In this document: positions 31,536-42,135 of the stretch, in pieces
Numbering within the stretch: the stretch's first letter is position 1
Layout of the letters: every line of letters starts with the position of its first letter
Source of the DNA: Muscardinus avellanarius
Lineage: Eukaryota; Chordata; Mammalia; Rodentia; Gliridae
Length of the DNA stretch: 64,000 bases
Direction: 5' to 3'
Assembly: GCA_963383645.1 (NCBI GenBank)
Contig: OY726569.1
Span: 73,324,635 to 73,388,634, forward strand
Position numbers and translations under genes: made by a program
The notes under the pieces: generated by a model
Databases searched by the model: none
Seen by the model: only the letters and a program-made list of their open reading frames with translations
What the model was told of the DNA's origin: nothing

Positions 31536-32380
31536 AGAGTCAAGGGATGAAACCAAAATGCTTCCTGAGGCTCTGGGGACGCTAACTCCTGATCCCTGCC
31601 TTCCCAGCCCCAAGTCCTCTCTGGTTCCCAGGCCAGGCAATTACCTGTGAGTAGCCCCTAGTCTTGTGAGAGAGAAGCCCAAGTTCATCCTAAGTCCAGG
31701 AGAAGGAGCTGAAGCTCCCACGGTTGTATGAAGCTTTAACACCCAGGGCAGTCCTCGCAGTCCAGCTGGACATGTGAGCAATCTCTCCAAGAAGGCCAGA
31801 CCCCTGTCCAATGACTCCTGGCTAATTCTCTCAGGGACATATGCTCACTTTGGGTTCCTGGGGCTGCGCTGAGGGAGACAAATCTAAATGGGAGCTTGGC
31901 ACCTGCCCCCTTGGTCCTGATCTCTTTCTTTCCCTGAGTGGTCACCATGTGAGTGAGGTTCAGACTCCTCCATGGTGTGGTGGGCTCCTGGGTGAGCCCC
32001 AGCAGCAGCCATACAGGAGCAGGTATCAAACATCACAGATCAGAAGCCAAGCCACTCACCAGCCTGAGATGCTGTTTCAGCCACCAAATCTAGCAGATTT
32101 TGTCAATCTGCTAGAACAGCTTGACAAAACTGTCAGCGACAAAGAGGAGAGAAATCAAATAAGACAGGGCCTGGGCCTGCAGGTGTCCGCCTTTGTACTG
32201 AGGAGACTGAAGCAATTAGCAAGCGGGCAAGGTTTGCATGGGGCTGTGTGCAGCTATGGAGGGAGGCGTGGTGATGGGAGACACAGGGGCAAAAAGGCTG
32301 GGAAATGTGGGCCGTTCAAGTGGCTGAGACATCAGAAGGTCCTTTCCTCTCTTTCTACTCTCACTCAGCATTTTATTCCC
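31536..32380. other. Unique sequence with a long open frame, gene status unclear
   Basis: A 220-codon frame (31841-32503, plus) includes a helix-like stretch (LADFVNLLEQLDKTVSD, then VLRRLKQLASG) at about 32090-32240. I recognise no family, no splice signals clearly bound it, and the frame continues into an ATT microsatellite. Interleaved inverted repeats lie in the same stretch (32090-32129). I would not call it a gene from this alone. Confidence 0.3.
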
Positions 32381-32760
32381 ATTCAGTTACCTACTGCCAA
32401 ATCACAGACTGCCCTAAAACTCTGCGACTTAGCACAATTATTATTATTATTATATAATATACAATTATTATTAATTATCATTGCTCACACCTGTGTTGAC
32501 TGAGCTCAGCTGATTCTCACCCAGAAGCTCTTGACTTTGCAGTCAAATGGTGGCTAGGGCTGGAGTCATCTGAGGATTCCGTAAGTGCCACCCAAGACAG
32601 ACATCCCTCATGCCGTAAGGCTGGCAGTGGTGCCGAGCAGGCAGGGTCCTTGACCACAGGTAGAGCTAGCATTCCTGAGGCAAGGGTTCGTAGGAGACCC
32701 ACACCATTATTATAAGAGCTCTTGGAACCAAGCCTTGAAATTTCAGAATGTCGCTCCCAC
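32381..32760. other. Possible old interspersed repeat around an ATT tract
   Basis: AAATCACAGACTGCCCTAAAACTCTGCGACTTAGCA-like wording, an ATT run (32438-32475), and GGCTGGAGTCATCTGAGGAT recall an abundant old mammalian repeat that I cannot name with confidence. Confidence 0.4.
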
Positions 32761-32917
32761 CATCGTCTCTTAGCACGCGCTCATGAGGGGGGTAGACAAC
32801 AGAGGTCTGCCATCTTAGAGGCAACAGAGGTCTGCCATCTTAGAGGCTGGCTCCCACAATGACCACTACTTTTCTTTCTTCCCTTCTTCACCTCTACCTC
32901 TTCCTCCTACTTCTTTT

Positions 32918-33109
32918 TTGTGGTACTGAGTATTGAACCTCTGAGCTACACCACCAGCCCTATTTTATTTTATATTATTTTGAAACAAATTTTTTTTTAT
33001 TTTGAAACAAATTTTATTTTATTTTTTGAGGCTGGCCTTGAACCTACGATTCTCCCATCTCAGCCTTCCAAGTGCTGGGATTACTGGTGTGTGCCACCAC
33101 AACCAGCCA
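32918..33109 (-). mobile_element. B1-dID SINE
   Basis: TGGTACTGAGTATTGAACCT and GAGCTACACCACCAGCCC in the ID half, then the B1 half ending GTGTGCCACCACAACCAGCC. The linker words ATTTTGAAACAAATTTT are tandemly doubled. The duplication ACTTCTTTT lies at 32909-32917 and 33110-33118. Confidence 0.88.
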
Positions 33110-33118
33110 ACTTCTTTT

Positions 33119-33540
33119 ACGTAAAGATAAGGTGCCATTACAGAGCTGGGGGTGATGGAGCTGAGCTATGGGCTGGGGAAATTTCTTCTAGGGAATTCTC
33201 TTTTTTCCTGTGCCTAGGAGAAGGTAACTTGTCTAAGCCCCACCCCTCGCCATTCCCTTATGTTCCGTCCCAAAGTACATTTGTAGACTATGTCCTAGGC
33301 TCAAAATTCTGAAAACAGAATGTGGAATGAAGTGGAAAAACCCCACCACATCATGCTAGCTCGCCAGCCAGCATTTAAGGAGTTTGCCATGGTGGCGCAC
33401 AATTGTTTCTCTGCCCTTGCTCCAGAGCAACCTTTTAGGGACATGACCTGGTGTCAGTGACAGGGCAGCAGTAGTTGCCCCAGAGACCTGGAGACCCAGA
33501 TAAGGGGCTTCTTGCCAAGATGATCCCACAGAAAACCCCC
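33119..33540. other. Unique sequence, no gene recognised
   Basis: Nothing recognisable. Confidence 0.4.
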
Positions 33541-33542
33541 TT

Positions 33543-33630
33543 GCTGGGGCTGTGGCTCCGTGGTGACAGCACAAGCCAAGCGTGCACAGGGCCCCATTCC
33601 ATCGCCAGCACTGGAAAAACAAAATCCCTT
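33543..33630 (+). mobile_element. Monomeric ID element
   Basis: GCTGGGGCTGTGGCTCCGTG, then GCGTGCACAGGGCCCCATTC, ATCGCCAGCACTGG and an A-rich tail: a free, full-length ID unit, diverged. Confidence 0.7.
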
Positions 33631-34655
33631 CACTTTCTTGTGACCACCTGGTACTAAGCAAGGAAGGAAAAGGAGAGCCATACGCTCTTCAGATGAGTAT
33701 AGAGAGCAGGGTGGCTATTGCAGAGTCCTGTCTTGCAAGTCAGGAGCCATCCCTTTCCTTCCCCTCTCCCTGCCCTGCTAGGTGGGGCTGTGTTGGCATG
33801 GAGGCCTGGAGCCTCCTTGCAAAGGCTCTGGAATCCTCTGGCTGAGGCTGCCTTCTCATCCCTCTGGATAATTCAAGCACAAGGGCTCACTTCTAAGCCT
33901 GCAGTTGGCTTCCTGCTGCTCTGCTGTCCTTCCCATTACATCCTGGGGGAGGGAGTCTCTGTGTGAGGAAGGATGGGGTGTATCACATCCTCCACCAAGG
34001 AGGGTCTAGTCTACCCTACTTAAGGGACCTCTTCAATCTCCTTTCCTACCCACAACACAATCTGTCTAATAACCATGTTCTTCCTCTCTCCTTCTTGTCC
34101 GTGCAGGCACGTGTGCAAGCGCTCACACACACACGCTCATACACACATGCACATGCATGAATGCACACCTGCATTAACTATTTTCCTTGGCTCAGGACAC
34201 ACTCCCATCTTTGTATCACGCCACACTCCGCTTGCATTTAGCTTTTTGTTTTTTTTTTAATAAATAAATGCAGTCCAACCCACAACTCAAAACAAAAGCC
34301 AGGGCTTTGACAATAACCAACATGTCTTCCAAATCCCAAGGGACAATAAACAGGGAAATGAACGAACCCGGTCCCCAGCGCAAACAAGGCAGAAGAGGCC
34401 CATTCCTTTACAAAGGTTTCACTTCTTGCGTCCAAAGAAAGGCGGCTCTTCTAAATGCCTGGATTTTTACATGGTCCAAGTGTCCTATTATTCCCGGTCA
34501 TTTAAAACCTGGGTTCCCAACTGGTATACCCATTTATTTTAATGATCTATACTTCCCGCAGAAACTTGGAAAAACAATTTTTTAAAATTAAATCTGCTCT
34601 GGTCAGCTGATTAAAGCCAGTTGCGTTTGTTTGTTTGTTTGTTTGTTGTTTGTTT
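33631..34655. other. Unique sequence with short CA and GTTT tracts
   Basis: A degenerate CA/ACATGC tract lies at 34125-34170 and (GTTT)n at 34626-34662. No coding content is recognised. Confidence 0.45.
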
Positions 34656-34757
34656 GTTTGCTCCCAGGCGGCCGGGGAAGGCGGGCAGGGAAGGGGTTAA
34701 CTCAGCGCCTGAGAACCTGGGTGGCGGCTAGGGTCCCGAACCCGGCCGGACAGCGCC

Positions 34758-34767
34758 GCGCATGCGC
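34758..34767. promoter_or_regulatory. NRF1 consensus palindrome
   Basis: GCGCATGCGC is the exact NRF1 binding palindrome, a motif strongly associated with CpG-island promoters. It lies in the densest CpG part of the island. Confidence 0.6.
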
Positions 34768-34822
34768 CCTGCCGAGCTGCGCGCTGGCCGCCGGCGGCTT
34801 CCCGCTCCCGGCTGCCTCGCAG

Positions 34823-34841
34823 CACAAAGGGCTGCTTTGTT
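34823..34841. promoter_or_regulatory. SOX-like inverted motif pair
   Basis: CACAAAG, a 5-base spacer, then CTTTGTT. The right arm is a perfect WWCAAAG site on the minus strand and the left matches at 6 of 7. SOXE proteins bind such head-to-head pairs as dimers with short spacing. Confidence 0.4.
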
Positions 34842-34989
34842 CTCTCGGCTCTGTTTTAAATATCTGACGAATATTGCCCCCATCCCTGCGCCAAATCCCC
34901 CGGCCTGGCTGCAGGCCCGGCACAAGGGCGCATTGTGGGGCCGAGCGCGGCCGGAGGGCCCCCGTGGGGGGGGGGGGGTCCCCGGCTGC

Positions 34990-35005
34990 GCTGAGTTGAC
35001 TCAGC
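34990..35005. promoter_or_regulatory. MARE/AP-1-like inverted pair
   Basis: GCTGAGTTGACTCAGC: two MAF half-sites (GCTGAGT and ACTCAGC) with 2 bases between them, including an AP-1-type TGACTCA. Confidence 0.45.
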
Positions 35006-35460
35006 CCTTTGGGTCACCTGGGCCGAGTCTTGGGGGTGGGTGCTGAGGATGGAGCCGGCAGAGGGATGCTCATCCTTTCCAACTTCAGAAGTAAACTTGG
35101 AAAATAGGGACCTTGGCAGTGAACAGAGCGCTGCCACGCCTGTAAGGAGGTGCTGGGGTTTCACGGACCCCAAGTGGGGCGCCGGCCACGAGCGGGCAGG
35201 GCGGGGCATGAACCCGCAGAGCCAGACTTGGTTTCTTATCAGGCCATCGCTGTACATATTTAGAAAGTGCCTATCACTCAGACACTCTGAAAAGCGTGGC
35301 ATTCCAGCGCAAACCAACCCGAACGGGGCGGAGGGGGGAGGCGCCGCCTTCTTCCAAGTGCGGGGACCCTTGAGGCACTGAAGAGGTATCGCGCCGGCTT
35401 CCTGCAGCCACCATGTCCAAGCCCACGAGGCAGCCGGCTTCGATTTAGGAATGGCCCCTC

Positions 35461-37260
35461 TGGAAAATCACACCTTCTATGGAATGGCCCTCCCTCCCAG
35501 GGGAGGCTGGGGGATGATGGCGAAGTGGGTCAGACAAAAGTAGGCATTGAGCTGGCAGGGGCGCTGCCCTGCCTCCCCCTTCCCTTGTCTGCCCGCCTCC
35601 GCCTCCGCCTCCGCTGCAGGCTGCAGGTAGCTTTCCTCCCCGGCTCAGGTGTTTGGTTTCCTGCGGCTGCAGGGGAGTTCTTGCCTTCTCTGGGGAGGCT
35701 TGCAAAATAGGAATCACAAAACCCACTCCCTTCCCAATTTTCTTTCTTAAAGGTAGAGAAAAGACGGCCTTTCAGATTAGGTCTTGGAAACTCAAGGCAA
35801 AACACCAAATGTGGGCCTTAGCAACTTTGAAAACTATGTGCTTGATCTTAAATTTAATTAAAAGGAGGTTTTCATACCCCACCTTGTGAATGAACTCTCA
35901 TACCCTCCGCAATTTGAAGGAAACTTGCAGCCCTTCCTCTTGGGCAGGCAGGTGAGAGGGGAGGCAGAGCCTGGGAGGAGTTGACTTGGAAGCAAATGGC
36001 TCTGTGTTTTTTGTTGTGCTGAGCCTGGTTGGGGGGGGGGGGCAAAGTCCTTCCTCTGTCATAGTTTGTTATAAATCTCAAGGTCGAACTTACATTTCCC
36101 AGCTGCGAAAAGCATAAATATCTCCTACCATATTTTTAATCCTACTTTATGTTTTACACATTTTGCATATTGTCACATTTCTCCAACACTTTAATACCTG
36201 AGTATTAGAGCCAACAGGTCAAGGATCAGCCCTCTTATTTTGTCCAGAGCCATCCAAAAATACAGGGCAGAGGCACCCAGGCTCATCTACCCCCGTCCTG
36301 TCCCCTCTGAAGGACTAAAACACTACACCTACCACTTCCTTGCAAAATCTTTTTCACACAAGAGGAATTCTGTCTCAAGAACAAGAAGCTTTGAGAAAAG
36401 GCCTTTGGCATTCAGGTAGCTTTGAGGAGAGGGGGTTGCTTTTCAGCGTATCCCCCAGAACTGCTGAGTTTGCAAGGACCACACTCCCTACAAGCTTGGA
36501 GACATAAGTCACCTTCCTGCCACCACTGCCTGGTTGCTAAGTGGCAGAGAGCTCCTGGGTGTCTGTTTCCAGGCACTCTTTGGCCGCCGGAGGAATTTCT
36601 TCGAGCAATACTAAGTGTCCTTTCACCACTCTGTTGGCTGTAAGCCCCCTATCTCCAGAGGTGATAGCAGCCTGCCCTCCCCACCTCCCTGCCAGCAGAT
36701 CAGCCTGGAGCCACAGTATGTGGGAAAGCGCTTCCTAGAACTTGACAGAGCTCCCTGCGTGAGTGTGCAGAATCTCCTCAGCTGCAAAACAGAAGGGCAG
36801 CCCCTCCGGCCCCTCGCCCCTAGAGCACCTCCAGATTCAGGGATGCAGGATGGTTTTTGAGCAGGCCAGTGATGTAGCAAAACTGCTCGGGGAACAGCCT
36901 ACACCCACAGCCTCATTGCAGGGCAGTGCCTGCCCGTGTGGGCAGGAGGTGCCAGGATTTCTACCCCACTGAGCCTCAGAGGGTGAGATCATTCTAGACA
37001 CGGCCTTCAGATTGTACCTTTGCCTTTGGCACACCCTTCTTTTTAATACATTTTTACCTTGACTTACACCACCGCCACCCCAGCCCCTTGAGCTGGTTTC
37101 AGGCTGTCCCCAGCTGGCAGATAAACCTGCATCTCAAGCAGTCTCCGGGTAACCAGCCCATGGCCAACAGTTCCATGTCCGCAGCGTCACCCTTTGACTG
37201 TTCCGCAGTGTTTGTGCAAGCATTTGACTATTGTCTTGCATTCTGACCTTGTTATTTTAC
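35461..37260. other. Unique sequence flanking the CpG island
   Basis: It contains a short CGCCTC tandem (35595-35615), a G run (36031-36042) and no recognisable gene or repeat family. Confidence 0.45.
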
Positions 37261-37263
37261 AAG

Positions 37264-37480
37264 AATGAGTGGAAATAGAAAAATGAAGTGCCGATGCTGG
37301 TGATAAGAAAGGGCAAGTCTGGCAAACCTAATATAATTGAGACAGAGATGGAAATCGTTAGGCGCGCCGAAAGTGGGGAACATTTAGCTTCAGTCAGATG
37401 CTCACTGGATTTAAGCCAGACAACTGTGTGCTCCATTGTGAAGGAAAAGAATACACTTGGAACGCATATATGAAATTCGG
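37264..37480 (+). pseudogene. Tigger/CENP-B-like transposase N-terminus fossil
   Basis: Translation gives MSGNRKMKCRCW in one frame and, after a shift, ETEMEIVRRAESGEHLASVR then CSLDLSQTTVCSIVKEKN. This is the helix-turn-helix (psq/CENP-B-N) pattern of Tigger and CENP-B-type proteins: an EKMEIVRR-like helix, then the LGLSRSTV-like recognition helix. The frame breaks at about 37300 and ends at 37471, so only a remnant of an old DNA transposon survives. A decayed host gene of the same fold is the alternative. Confidence 0.6.
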
Positions 37481-38663
37481 GACGTGTGCAGTCAAAGGTT
37501 GTGACTAAAGGGTGGTATAATTAGGCATTTACCGTATTCCTTCAGTTCCAAAGCTGCATTGATTAATAACAATTTATCAGGGCTTGGCTGGGGAGATACT
37601 GTGAAGCCAAAAGTCAAGAAAATACAGGGGTAATAGTGGGTGTTTATTGTTTAAGTTCCTGGGAACAGAACCTTCCCTTCTGACAAGCACGCTTGCTGCT
37701 TGCCCCCTACACATCAGACCAGCAAGTCTTCAGGAGAGCGCTATGTATGGAAGGAGAAAGGTGGGCTGGAGAAATGATCTCTGCAGGACACGCCACAAAT
37801 CCAGGCCGGGGACAAGGCCTTTCATTAACATGCTGGAAAGGATGGAACTTGGCCCAAGCACGTCCCTCATGCCACAAGGTTTTCACCACTCTGCGTGAAA
37901 AAATCATGAATCAAAAGCAAAGAATATTGGTGCTCCTCTTCCTCTCTGGACAACAGCTCCTCATAGAGCCATTGCTCCGGCTCTGCCTGGGAGTGAGGGG
38001 AGATGCTGCCACTGGCAGCCTTTGCTCCGTCTGTTCCCTCTGCCTGGCTCACTCAGGCCTCCCTGGCCAGCCCTGGCTCGTCCTCGAAGGCATGGCCTCG
38101 AAGGCACGGCCCCGCTTTCTGTGCGTGCATGCGCTGCATACTCTGCCTGCTCTCAGCCCCTCCTCGGTCCTTGCTCTTTCCATTCCTGTAACCATCACTG
38201 GCTGAACAGTGACAGCGTTGGGAACAAGGATATTTCTTTATCATCTCTGGATCTGCAGCATCCACGCTTGGTGGCCCTTGTCACGTGCTTTCTAGGTGAC
38301 AGGGCGAGAAGAAACTAGTCTCTCAGAAAGACCCTCCAGCACACAGTGTCTGGGTGTGACCTAGCACAGCCATTTTAAATTTCTTAGATGCTAACAAAAA
38401 CAAAACAAAACAAAAACACAACCAGTGTTTACTCTGCAGAGGCTGAACCTTTTGTTTCTGAACGCCTCTCTCTTTGCCCCCAAGGGCCCCTCTAAACCCC
38501 TCGTGTCTTGTCCAGCCCCTCCAAATCACTCTCCACATCCCCAGTGGTTCTTTACTATGCATTCAGTGAATAAATCCACTAACTTTGGCTTCAGCTGAGG
38601 GCTTCTCCCTGGATTCTTCCCACTCTCCTCAGGCAAAACCAACCTAGGAGCACCCTCTGATCT
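37481..38663. other. Unique sequence, no gene recognised
   Basis: Several overlapping frames at 37647-38318 lie on both strands and in all phases; none looks like a known protein. A short AAAAC-rich tract is at 38393-38420. Confidence 0.45.
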
Positions 38664-38677
38664 AAAACATTTCTCAG

Positions 38678-38889
38678 GCCGGGCGTGGTGGCGCACGCTT
38701 GTAATCCCCACGCTTGGGAGGCAGAGACAGGAGGATCACGCTGGTTCGGAGCCAGCCTTGCTGGCTTAAGAGACCCTGTTTCCACATAAAGTTAAAAAAT
38801 AGGTCTGGGAGTGTAGCCCGGAGGTAGAAGGGCTTCCAGGAACCCCAGTACCACCAAAAATAAAAAAATTTTAAAAATTTAAAATAAAT
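38678..38889 (+). mobile_element. B1-dID SINE, 'CTTCCAGGAACC' subtype, young
   Basis: GCCGGGCGTGGTGGCGCACG start, CpG-rich, and GGTCTGGGAGTGTAGCCCGG ID half. The perfect 14-bp duplication AAAACATTTCTCAG lies at 38664-38677 and 38890-38903. Confidence 0.94.
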
Positions 38890-39169
38890 AAAACATTTCT
38901 CAGGGAGGGCGGCAAAGTAAGCAGAGGCTGACTGGGCCTTCTGGGTTGCTGCGTGATGTCTGAACAGTGTCTTCCCCTCACAGTTGCCTGAGGCCTTGGA
39001 GGGCGGTGGTGAGGCACCCCCCATGGTCTGCCTGGCACGGGTTGGCAGTGAATGAGGAGGAGCCTGAGCCCTGTTCTGTACCCCTCTGGTTACCAAGATT
39101 TTCTTGGCTTAATTGTCCTGTCCCTGCTGCCCTGGGTGGTAACAACAAAAAGCAACTGTCTGAAAAGCC

Positions 39170-39335
39170 CGAGAAGCACTTGGGAGGCTGAGATGAGCAG
39201 GTCGTAGATTCGAGGTCAGTGTGGGATAACTTAGCAACACCCTGTTTCAAAATAAATTTTTAAAAAATAGAGAGGGTTGGAGTTTTAACTCAGAGGTAGA
39301 ACATCGAGTTCAGTCCCTAGGACCCCCACCCCACA
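39170..39335 (+). mobile_element. 5'-truncated B1-dID SINE
   Basis: It begins within the B1 half at ACTTGGGAGGCTGAGATGAG. The ID half reads TTGGAGTTTTAACTCAGAGG and ends in CCACCCCACACACAC. Confidence 0.8.
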
Positions 39336-40334
39336 CACACTCAGCCAGAAGGGAGCAGCTCAGAGAAGCCGCCATTGGCCCTCCGCCCACTCCAGCCGAC
39401 ACAGTGGCCAGTAGGCCTGTTTGAGGACATCCATGCGGTCACCTCCTGGCCAAACCGCTGTCAGCCCAAGATCACCCCACAAACTCACCAGGGCCTGTGG
39501 CCCCTTCGAGCTCTCTGGGGCTGTGGCCAGGTTCCACTCGATAGAAAGCCGCTTCTTTTCCGATGAGGCAGCCCGCTCTGACATGTCTATCAAGGGCTGG
39601 CTCAGCAAAGCTACAAGGCCAAGGCTCAAACGCATCTCTTTTGTGTGATTTCCCAAAAATCAGGCAGGAGGAGCACATGCCTTCCCCCTGGACAGCTCCC
39701 CCACCGATATTTGCATTCCCCCAAAGATATATGAAAGGAGCCAGTGGCCAGCCCCTTGCGAAGACAAGGCTGTGATTCAGCCAGGCTCCCGTGACATCCC
39801 GACCGTGAGAGTGCAGCTGGGGCAGTCTATGAACAGTGCGGAGTCCCAGGGGGAAGTCAGCCCTGTTCTCTAGCCCACAAGCGCCTATTGTTCGCTTTCT
39901 TGTTTTTCTCCAAATGTTTAGATGTGCCCAGAGCACAGAAAAGCCCGAAACTAAGGCCATCAGCCAGCGCAACCCTGAAGCTGGGCAGCTTGGGGCCTGC
40001 ATCTCTGAGGGCCCCTACCCTCTCCTGGGTTGTAACCACCTCTCCCTGAGTCGTGCTGGGGCCAGGGCGGCCTTTTCTGGGCTGGCCTATTTTGAGGGCA
40101 GCGGGCTTGCGTTGTCCCAGAGAGGGAAGTGTGAGGGCACATCTCGGCTCACTTGGTTGGCAGCCAGTGCAACAGCCCACGTCGCCTTGAGGCTGCCCAG
40201 AATGTGGGAGGGAGAGCCAGGGAAGCTCTCTTGCGATTGCCAGTCTCTGACAGAGGTTGTTGAGGGCCAGTGGGTATCGTGGAGTACAGAGGCTCCAGGG
40301 TTCACCCTCTTGAAATGGACTCCAGGCTCCAGCT
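39336..40334. other. Unique sequence, no gene recognised
   Basis: Long frames on both strands (39472-40002 minus, 39836-40453 plus) reflect GC-rich composition. No protein family is recognised. Confidence 0.45.
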
Positions 40335-40470
40335 CTCACTTGCTGTGCAGCCTTAGGCCGTCAGCTTGGCCTTTCAGTCTCAGGTTCCCGCTTGGTAAAA
40401 TGGCAGCTTCCTCATGGAGCTATTGTGGATTCAACAAGATAATCAAGGTGTAAGTAAGTCCCAATAGGCC
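40335..40470 (+). mobile_element. MIR SINE
   Basis: TCACTTGCTGTGCAGCCTTA, CAGTCTCAGGTTCCCGCTTG, TAAAATGGCAGC and GAGCTATTGTGGATTCAACA follow the sense order of MIR. Confidence 0.75.
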
Positions 40471-41050
40471 AGCCCATTCCTACTGGGTTCATTGTGTTGT
40501 TCTTATCCATAATTAGCACCATGGCTTTCTGAAGCTGTCCCTCTACTCAGAGTATCCATCCGCACACCTGGATCAGATGCTTTCGGCGATCTCCAATTGT
40601 GGGTCAGAACAGCTGTGCAGAGCAGCAGTGCCAAAGGGATGAAGGATGAGGTGCCTTGTGACACAGGGGAGGAGAGAGCGTGCTGGAAGCCCATCTTCTC
40701 CCTCCGCTCCCCCACCCCAGCCCAGAGCCCTTTCTCTGGGGCTCATGTTACCTGCCCTCCCCCACGCCTGGCTTCTCAGCCTGCCACGTGGCTCCAATCC
40801 CACTCTGCCCATCGAAACCCCCCTACCCCTACCAGGAGAGTGACCACTGGCCAGCCACAAAGGGAGTGTGGGCAGAGGTGGAGTGTCTAGAAATTACTAG
40901 ATGGGGAAAGACCCAGTTCCACACAGGTCTGGGATGTGCAGTGGAGTTTCAAGATGGGAGCCCAAGGGCTTTGGTGTATAGAAGGGGAGGGGAGAGCCCA
41001 GAAGAGGTCAGAGGGGAGTAAAAGTGCCCTCGGACCATTTCACATACCCA

Positions 41051-41080
41051 GGCCAGGCCGGGCCGGGCCGGGCCGGGCCC
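41051..41080 (+). repeat. (GGGCC)n pentanucleotide repeat
   Basis: Four tandem CCGGG units flanked by GGCCAGG and CCCAGG, giving an all-G/C run of 30 bases with one A. Confidence 0.85.
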
Positions 41081-41427
41081 AGGGGCTCCTCTTACCTCAA
41101 GAAACAGAACTATGATGATCCCTCTTTAGGCTCATTAATCCTACCAGGAATAAGACCCTGGGAGCCTCCCGGTGACAGGGCCATATGGTTTCCTTATCTC
41201 CCAGCACTCACCTTCCATTTGGAATGTTTATCCCAAGATAAAGATCAGATTCCACTTAGGGTGATTGAATGGGGGCCTCCCCGCAATTTCAGATGAATGG
41301 GGATCTGATCCAATCATAGATGAGCCAGACAAGGCTCTGCTAATGGATAGGGCTCCTCCCACACTCCAGCCCGCAGACACCCCTTTTCCTACAAGGTCCT
41401 CTCTTGTACCTGCTTTACTTAGCATAA

Positions 41428-41453
41428 GATTTGCATAGCATAAAATGCAAATC
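41428..41453. promoter_or_regulatory. Inverted pair of POU octamer motifs
   Basis: GATTTGCAT and ATGCAAATC are perfect reverse complements separated by 8 bases; each contains the canonical octamer ATGCAAAT. A second, imperfect run of ATGCAA words follows at 41490-41515. Confidence 0.5.
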
Positions 41454-41925
41454 AGAGATGGGATATTAAACCAGCAATTTTCCATGGCAATGCAATGCAA
41501 GCCACAAATGCAAGTTACACACATAACCTAAGATTCTCTAAATAGTCATGCCTCACAGGTAAGCAATACACAGGTAAAATTAATTTTACGGTGTATTTGT
41601 ACTCCATTATTTTTGTATTATATTTACTTACTATAATGAATATGCTGGTATAGTTAACTAGCCCCCAAATATCATTTCAACACATAAAATTATGTCATTA
41701 TAATATATAATTACAAAATTATATGTCATTTTAACCAATATAAAAATGATTTGTGAGCCATTTCACACTCACTTTTTTTGTACTTAGTCTCAATATCCAG
41801 AGCATAGGATGTACCTGTAGCACATGTGGATTCAGATTGGCAGCACAGTTTAAGTATTACTCATCATCTCCCTGTGGCTAGTGGCTATTGTATTGGACAG
41901 GGCAGATCTAAGAGCAACTATACTG

Positions 41926-42091
41926 CCAGGCATGGTGGTCCATGCCTGTAATCCCAGAACTTGGGAGGCTAAGACAGGAGGTTCACAGGTTCTAGACCAA
42001 CCTCGGCAACTTAGTGAGACCCTGTTTCAAACTAAAAAATAAAATAGGGCTGGGGTGTAGCTCAGAGGACACCTCTGGGTTCAACCCCCAG

Positions 42092-42135
<44 letters not shown>
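41926..42135 (+). mobile_element. B1-dID SINE ending in a (CA)n array
   Basis: CCAGGCATGGTGGTCCATGC start and GGGCTGGGGTGTAGCTCAGA ID half. The tail is now (CA)n (42093-42133). CAACTATACT (41915-41924) and CAACTGTACT (42136-42145) are the target duplication with one change. Confidence 0.9.

Larger units (their letters stand above)
34660..35460. promoter_or_regulatory. CpG island
   Basis: The core (34660-35045) holds about 35 CpG dinucleotides by hand count at roughly two-thirds GC, against few CpGs in the surrounding unique DNA. A second CpG-rich patch runs at 35170-35460. It contains a perfect NRF1 palindrome, a SOX-like inverted pair and a MARE-like inverted pair. CpG islands of this kind usually mark a promoter or a developmental enhancer, but no exon is recognisable on either side. 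Confidence 0.75.
40471..41914. other. Unique sequence with GGCCGG pentamers and octamer pair
   Basis: It contains a short (CCGGG)n run at 41051-41080, an inverted octamer pair at 41428-41453 and an AT-rich stretch at 41575-41760. No gene is recognised. Confidence 0.45.

Noticed and set aside
35411..35446. ATG in a strong Kozak context (GCAGCCACCATGTCC) at the edge of the CpG island
   Set aside because: The frame closes after 11 codons and no splice donor follows clearly; it might be a small upstream frame but cannot be supported as a gene.
38678..38889. tRNA-like A and B box sequences suggesting tRNA genes (here and in every SINE)
   Set aside because: They belong to the B1 and ID halves of SINEs with A-tails and target duplications; no free cloverleaf tRNA was found.
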